NCBI RefSeq assembly: GCF_900111175.1
Contig: NZ_FOGI01000008.1
Coordinates: forward strand, 62,001-126,000
Direction: 5' to 3'
Length of the DNA stretch: 64,000 nucleotides
From: Actinokineospora terrae
GTDB taxonomy: Bacteria > Actinomycetota > Actinomycetes > Mycobacteriales > Pseudonocardiaceae
Part shown: positions 61,673-64,000 of the stretch, one piece after another
Layout of the letters: the number at the start of each line of letters is the position of its first letter
Numbering within the stretch: the first letter of the stretch is position 1
The notes under the pieces: generated by a model
The model's database searches: none
Seen by the model: the letters and a program-made list of their open reading frames with translations, nothing else
What the model was told of the DNA's origin: nothing
Program-made: the position numbers and the translations under genes

Positions 61673-61999
61673 TCAGTTCGGGGGGTGGTTCACGGCGCGG
61701 GTGACGTCGACGAGCACGTCGTCACCGGTGATGGTCACCGCGTACACGTCGACCGGTTCGGTGGCCGGTGGCGCGGAGGGGGCGCCGGTGCGCAGGTCGA
61801 AGCACGACCCGTGCAGCCAGCACTCCAGGCCCTTGCGGGTCAGCTCGCCCTCCGACAGCGCCACCGAGGCGTGCGAGCACTCGTCGCGCAGCGCGTGGAC
61901 CTCGTCGCCGCGGCGCACCAGCACCACGGCGACGTCGTCGACCTCGACGGCGAACGGCTTGTCGTCGTCCAGATCGGACAGCGCACAAGCCCGGCTCAT
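61673..61999 (-). CDS. Rieske-type [2Fe-2S] ferredoxin in the suf operon
   Basis: A 108-residue Rieske protein. Cluster ligands are in DECSHASVALSEG (C-x-H) and ECWLHGSCFDLRTG (C-x2-H), so the motif is complete. It resembles BphF/HcaC-type ferredoxins of non-haem dioxygenases, but actinobacterial suf operons regularly carry such a gene between sufD and sufC, as here. It may supply electrons during cluster assembly; this is inference. ATG 61999 overlaps the sufD stop by 4 nt. Confidence 0.93.
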   Translation of the reverse strand: MSRACALSDLDDDKPFAVEVDDVAVVLVRRGDEVHALRDECSHASVALSEGELTRKGLECWLHGSCFDLRTGAPSAPPATEPVDVYAVTITGDDVLVDVTRAVNHPPN

Positions 62000-63159
62000 A
62001 CGCCCACGGCTTCCAGTTCGGCCTCGATGGCCGCCTCGAGGCGCTCGCGCACCTCGGGGACCTGGATCTTCATCAGCAGCTCGTGGAAGAAGCCGCGCAC
62101 CACCAGACGGCGGGCCTGGTCCTCGGGGATCCCGCGGGCCTGCAAGTAGAACAGCTGCTCGTCGTCGAAGCGGCCGGTCGCGCTGGCGTGACCGGCACCG
62201 GCGATCTCACCGGTCTCGATCTCCAGGTTCGGCACCGAGTCGGCGCGGGCGCCATCGGTCAGCAGCAGGTTACGGTTCAGCTCGTAGGTCTGCGTTCCCT
62301 CGGCCGCCGCGCGGATCAGCACATCGCCGATCCACACCGTGTGCGCGTCGTTTCCTTGCAGCGCGCCCTTGTAGACCACATTGGACGTGCAGTTGGCCTG
62401 CGAGTGGTCGACGAAGGTGCGGTGCTCGAAGTGCTGCCCCGCGTCAGCGAAGTAGAGCCCGTTCAGCTCGACCTCGGCGCCCTTGTCGGCGAACGCCGCG
62501 GTCGGGGACACCCGGACCAGGTCGCCGCCGAGGGTGACCACCGTGTGCCGCAACAGCGCGTCGCGGCCGATGCTGGCGTGCTGCGCTGAGACGTGCACCG
62601 CGTCGTCCGCCCAGTCCTGGATGGACACCACGGTCAGCTTCGCGCCGTCGGCCAGCACGAACTCCACGTTGTCGGCGTACACGCCGGACCCGCGGTGGTC
62701 GAGCACGACGACGGCCTCGGCGAACCGCTCCGCCCGCACCTGCAGGTGCCCGTAGGCGACCTGCCCCGCGCCCGGCCCGGTCACGGTGACCAGGACCGGC
62801 GCGGACGCCTTGGTCTCCTTGGCCACGGTGAGGACCGTGGCCGCGGTGAACGAGCTGAACGCCTGCGCCGCGACCCGGTCGGCGGGCACGCCCGCCGCGC
62901 CGAGCCGGGAGTCCCCGCGCTCGACGGTCTCCACCGTGACCTCGGCGGGCGCGTCGACCTCGACGGTCGCCGAGCCGGTCGCCTCGACCCCGGTGTGCAG
63001 ACCGGCGAGCCGCTTCATCGGGGTGAAGCGCCAGATCTCCTCGCGCCCCGAGGGCACCTCGAACGCGTTCACGTCGAACGAGGTGAACCACTCCGCACGG
63101 GACGACTCGGGAACGACCGCCCCGTGCGAGTGGGACTGCTTCTCAACTGCGGCGGTCAT
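61996..63159 (-). CDS. sufD: Fe-S assembly protein SufD
   Basis: A 387-residue beta-helix scaffold protein. The N-terminal WFTSFDVNAFEVPSGREEIWRFTPMKRLAGL and C-terminal TGRFDDEQLFYLQARGIPEDQARRLVVRGFFHELL are typical of SufD/SufB. It forms SufBC2D, on which clusters are built. ATG 63159 comes directly after the sufB stop; the stop overlaps the Rieske start. Confidence 0.97.
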   Translation of the reverse strand: MTAAVEKQSHSHGAVVPESSRAEWFTSFDVNAFEVPSGREEIWRFTPMKRLAGLHTGVEATGSATVEVDAPAEVTVETVERGDSRLGAAGVPADRVAAQAFSSFTAATVLTVAKETKASAPVLVTVTGPGAGQVAYGHLQVRAERFAEAVVVLDHRGSGVYADNVEFVLADGAKLTVVSIQDWADDAVHVSAQHASIGRDALLRHTVVTLGGDLVRVSPTAAFADKGAEVELNGLYFADAGQHFEHRTFVDHSQANCTSNVVYKGALQGNDAHTVWIGDVLIRAAAEGTQTYELNRNLLLTDGARADSVPNLEIETGEIAGAGHASATGRFDDEQLFYLQARGIPEDQARRLVVRGFFHELLMKIQVPEVRERLEAAIEAELEAVGV

Positions 63160-64000
63160 CTAGCCGACCGCTCCTTCCATCTGGAGTTCGATAAGCCGGT
63201 TGAGTTCGAGCGCGTACTCCATGGGCAGCTCGCGCGCGATGGGCTCGACGAACCCGCGCACGATCATGGCCATCGCCTCGTCCTCGGTCAGGCCGCGCGA
63301 CATCAGGTAGAACAGCTGGTCGTCGCTGACCTTGGACACCGTCGCCTCGTGCCCCATCGCCACGTCGTCCTCGCGGACGTCGACGTAGGGGTAGGTGTCG
63401 GACCGGCTGATCTGGTCGACCAGCAGCGCGTCGCACTTCACCGTGGACTTCGAGTGGTGCGCGCGCTTGTTGACCTGCACGAGACCGCGGTAGGAGGTGC
63501 GGCCACCGCCGCGCGCCACCGACTTGGAGATGATCGTCGAGGACGTGTGCGGTGCCATGTGGACCATCTTGGCGCCCGCGTCCTGGTGCTGGCCCTCACC
63601 GGCGAAGGCGATGGAGAGCACCTCGCCCTTGGCGTGCTCGCCCATCAGGAACACCGCCGGGTACTTCATGGTCACCTTGGAGCCGATGTTGCCGTCGACC
63701 CACTCCATGGTCGCGCCCGCCTCGGCCTTGGCCCGCTTGGTGACCAGGTTGTAGACGTTGTTCGACCAGTTCTGGATGGTGGTGTAGCGGCAGCGCGCGC
63801 CCTTCTTCACCACGATCTCCACGACCGCCGAGTGCAGCGAGTCCGAGGAGTAGATCGGCGCGGTGCAGCCCTCGACGTAGTGCACGTAGGCGTCTTCGTC
63901 GACGATGATCAGGGTGCGCTCGAACTGGCCCATGTTCTCGGTGTTGATCCGGAAGTAGGCCTGCAGCGGGATCTCGACGTGCACGCCCTTGGGAACGTAG
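63160..64000 (-). CDS. sufB: Fe-S assembly protein SufB, 5' end outside the window
   Basis: The last about 279 codons of sufB are present; the frame is open to the window edge with YVPKGVHVEIPLQAYFRIN at the left of the visible part, so the gene continues beyond 64000. Further landmarks are EGCTAPIYSSDSLHSAVVEI, RCRYTTIQNWSNNVYNLVTKRA and the C-terminal DQLFYLMSRGLTEDEAMAMIVRGF. It is the core scaffold subunit. The stop is adjacent to the sufD start, so the operon is tightly coupled. A regulator such as SufR may lie upstream, outside the window. Confidence 0.97.
   Translation of the reverse strand, partial: YVPKGVHVEIPLQAYFRINTENMGQFERTLIIVDEDAYVHYVEGCTAPIYSSDSLHSAVVEIVVKKGARCRYTTIQNWSNNVYNLVTKRAKAEAGATMEWVDGNIGSKVTMKYPAVFLMGEHAKGEVLSIAFAGEGQHQDAGAKMVHMAPHTSSTIISKSVARGGGRTSYRGLVQVNKRAHHSKSTVKCDALLVDQISRSDTYPYVDVREDDVAMGHEATVSKVSDDQLFYLMSRGLTEDEAMAMIVRGFVEPIARELPMEYALELNRLIELQMEGAVG

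Overview
The window is about 72% G+C with strongly G/C-biased third codon positions, many GTG starts and many ATGA/GTGA start-stop overlaps. The gene families (fused isobutyryl-CoA mutase IcmF, a Suf operon with an inserted Rieske gene, acVLRF1, actinobacterial LCP, CFA/DUF1295 and amine oxidase/DUF1365/CFA clusters, Thr/Pro-linked secreted M4 protease) point to a mycelial actinobacterium, most likely Pseudonocardiales. Genus cannot be fixed from the sequence alone. It reads as ordinary chromosome with one small low-GC mobile-element scar; no phage, CRISPR array, rRNA or tRNA was recognised.

Layout. 0.3-4.1 kb: a degenerate UDP-GlcNAc 2-epimerase-like protein, then a sugar-type MFS carrier coupled to a GH1 beta-glycosidase. 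4.2-12.8 kb: acyl/CoA metabolism (stand-alone KAS III, unusual CaiB/BaiF protein, 3-hydroxyacyl-CoA dehydrogenase and IcmF in one operon, PaaI thioesterase, guanine deaminase) plus a CadD-like exporter. 12.8-13.8 kb: low-GC scar with a broken IS5-type transposase and a small coiled-coil gene. 13.9-16.7 kb: a hybrid GAF/PAS histidine kinase and a PAP2 membrane phosphatase. 16.7-27.5 kb: lipid and envelope genes (CFA synthase-DUF1295-peroxiredoxin; secreted cyclophilin; LCP ligase; FAD oxidoreductase-DUF1365-CFA synthase; hydrolase). 27.8-40.4 kb: hydrolase, MocA-like transferase, SIS protein, divergent ABC exporter and two-component system, a second ABC exporter, a membrane glycosyltransferase-like protein, an ABC-F ATPase, an SDR. 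40.5-50 kb: acVLRF1, a large secreted S8/S53-like protease, dGTPase, lycopene cyclase, a c-di-GMP protein. 50-55.4 kb: a LAL-type LuxR regulator and secreted M4 protease. 55.6-64 kb: GlmS, Mug, and the suf operon (B-D-Rieske-C-S-U-T), with sufB cut by the window end.

How they fit together. The clearest functional units are the suf Fe-S assembly operon, the icmF-fadB2 branched acyl-CoA module, the MFS/GH1 glycoside module, two lipid-modification modules that together hold the four families found as one cluster in mycobacteria (amine oxidase, DUF1365, CFA synthase, DUF1295), and the divergent ABC exporter/TCS pair sharing a TGACA-AA-TGTCA palindrome.

The least explained material is noncoding: an 89-bp element present twice (16.9 kb and 49.8 kb), each copy preceded by a perfect TTGTCCACA DnaA-box-like word; several tandem repeats; and a long perfect inverted repeat after the LuxR gene. 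Also notable are a TTA codon at codon 9 of the S8-like protease and a Glu in place of its catalytic His.
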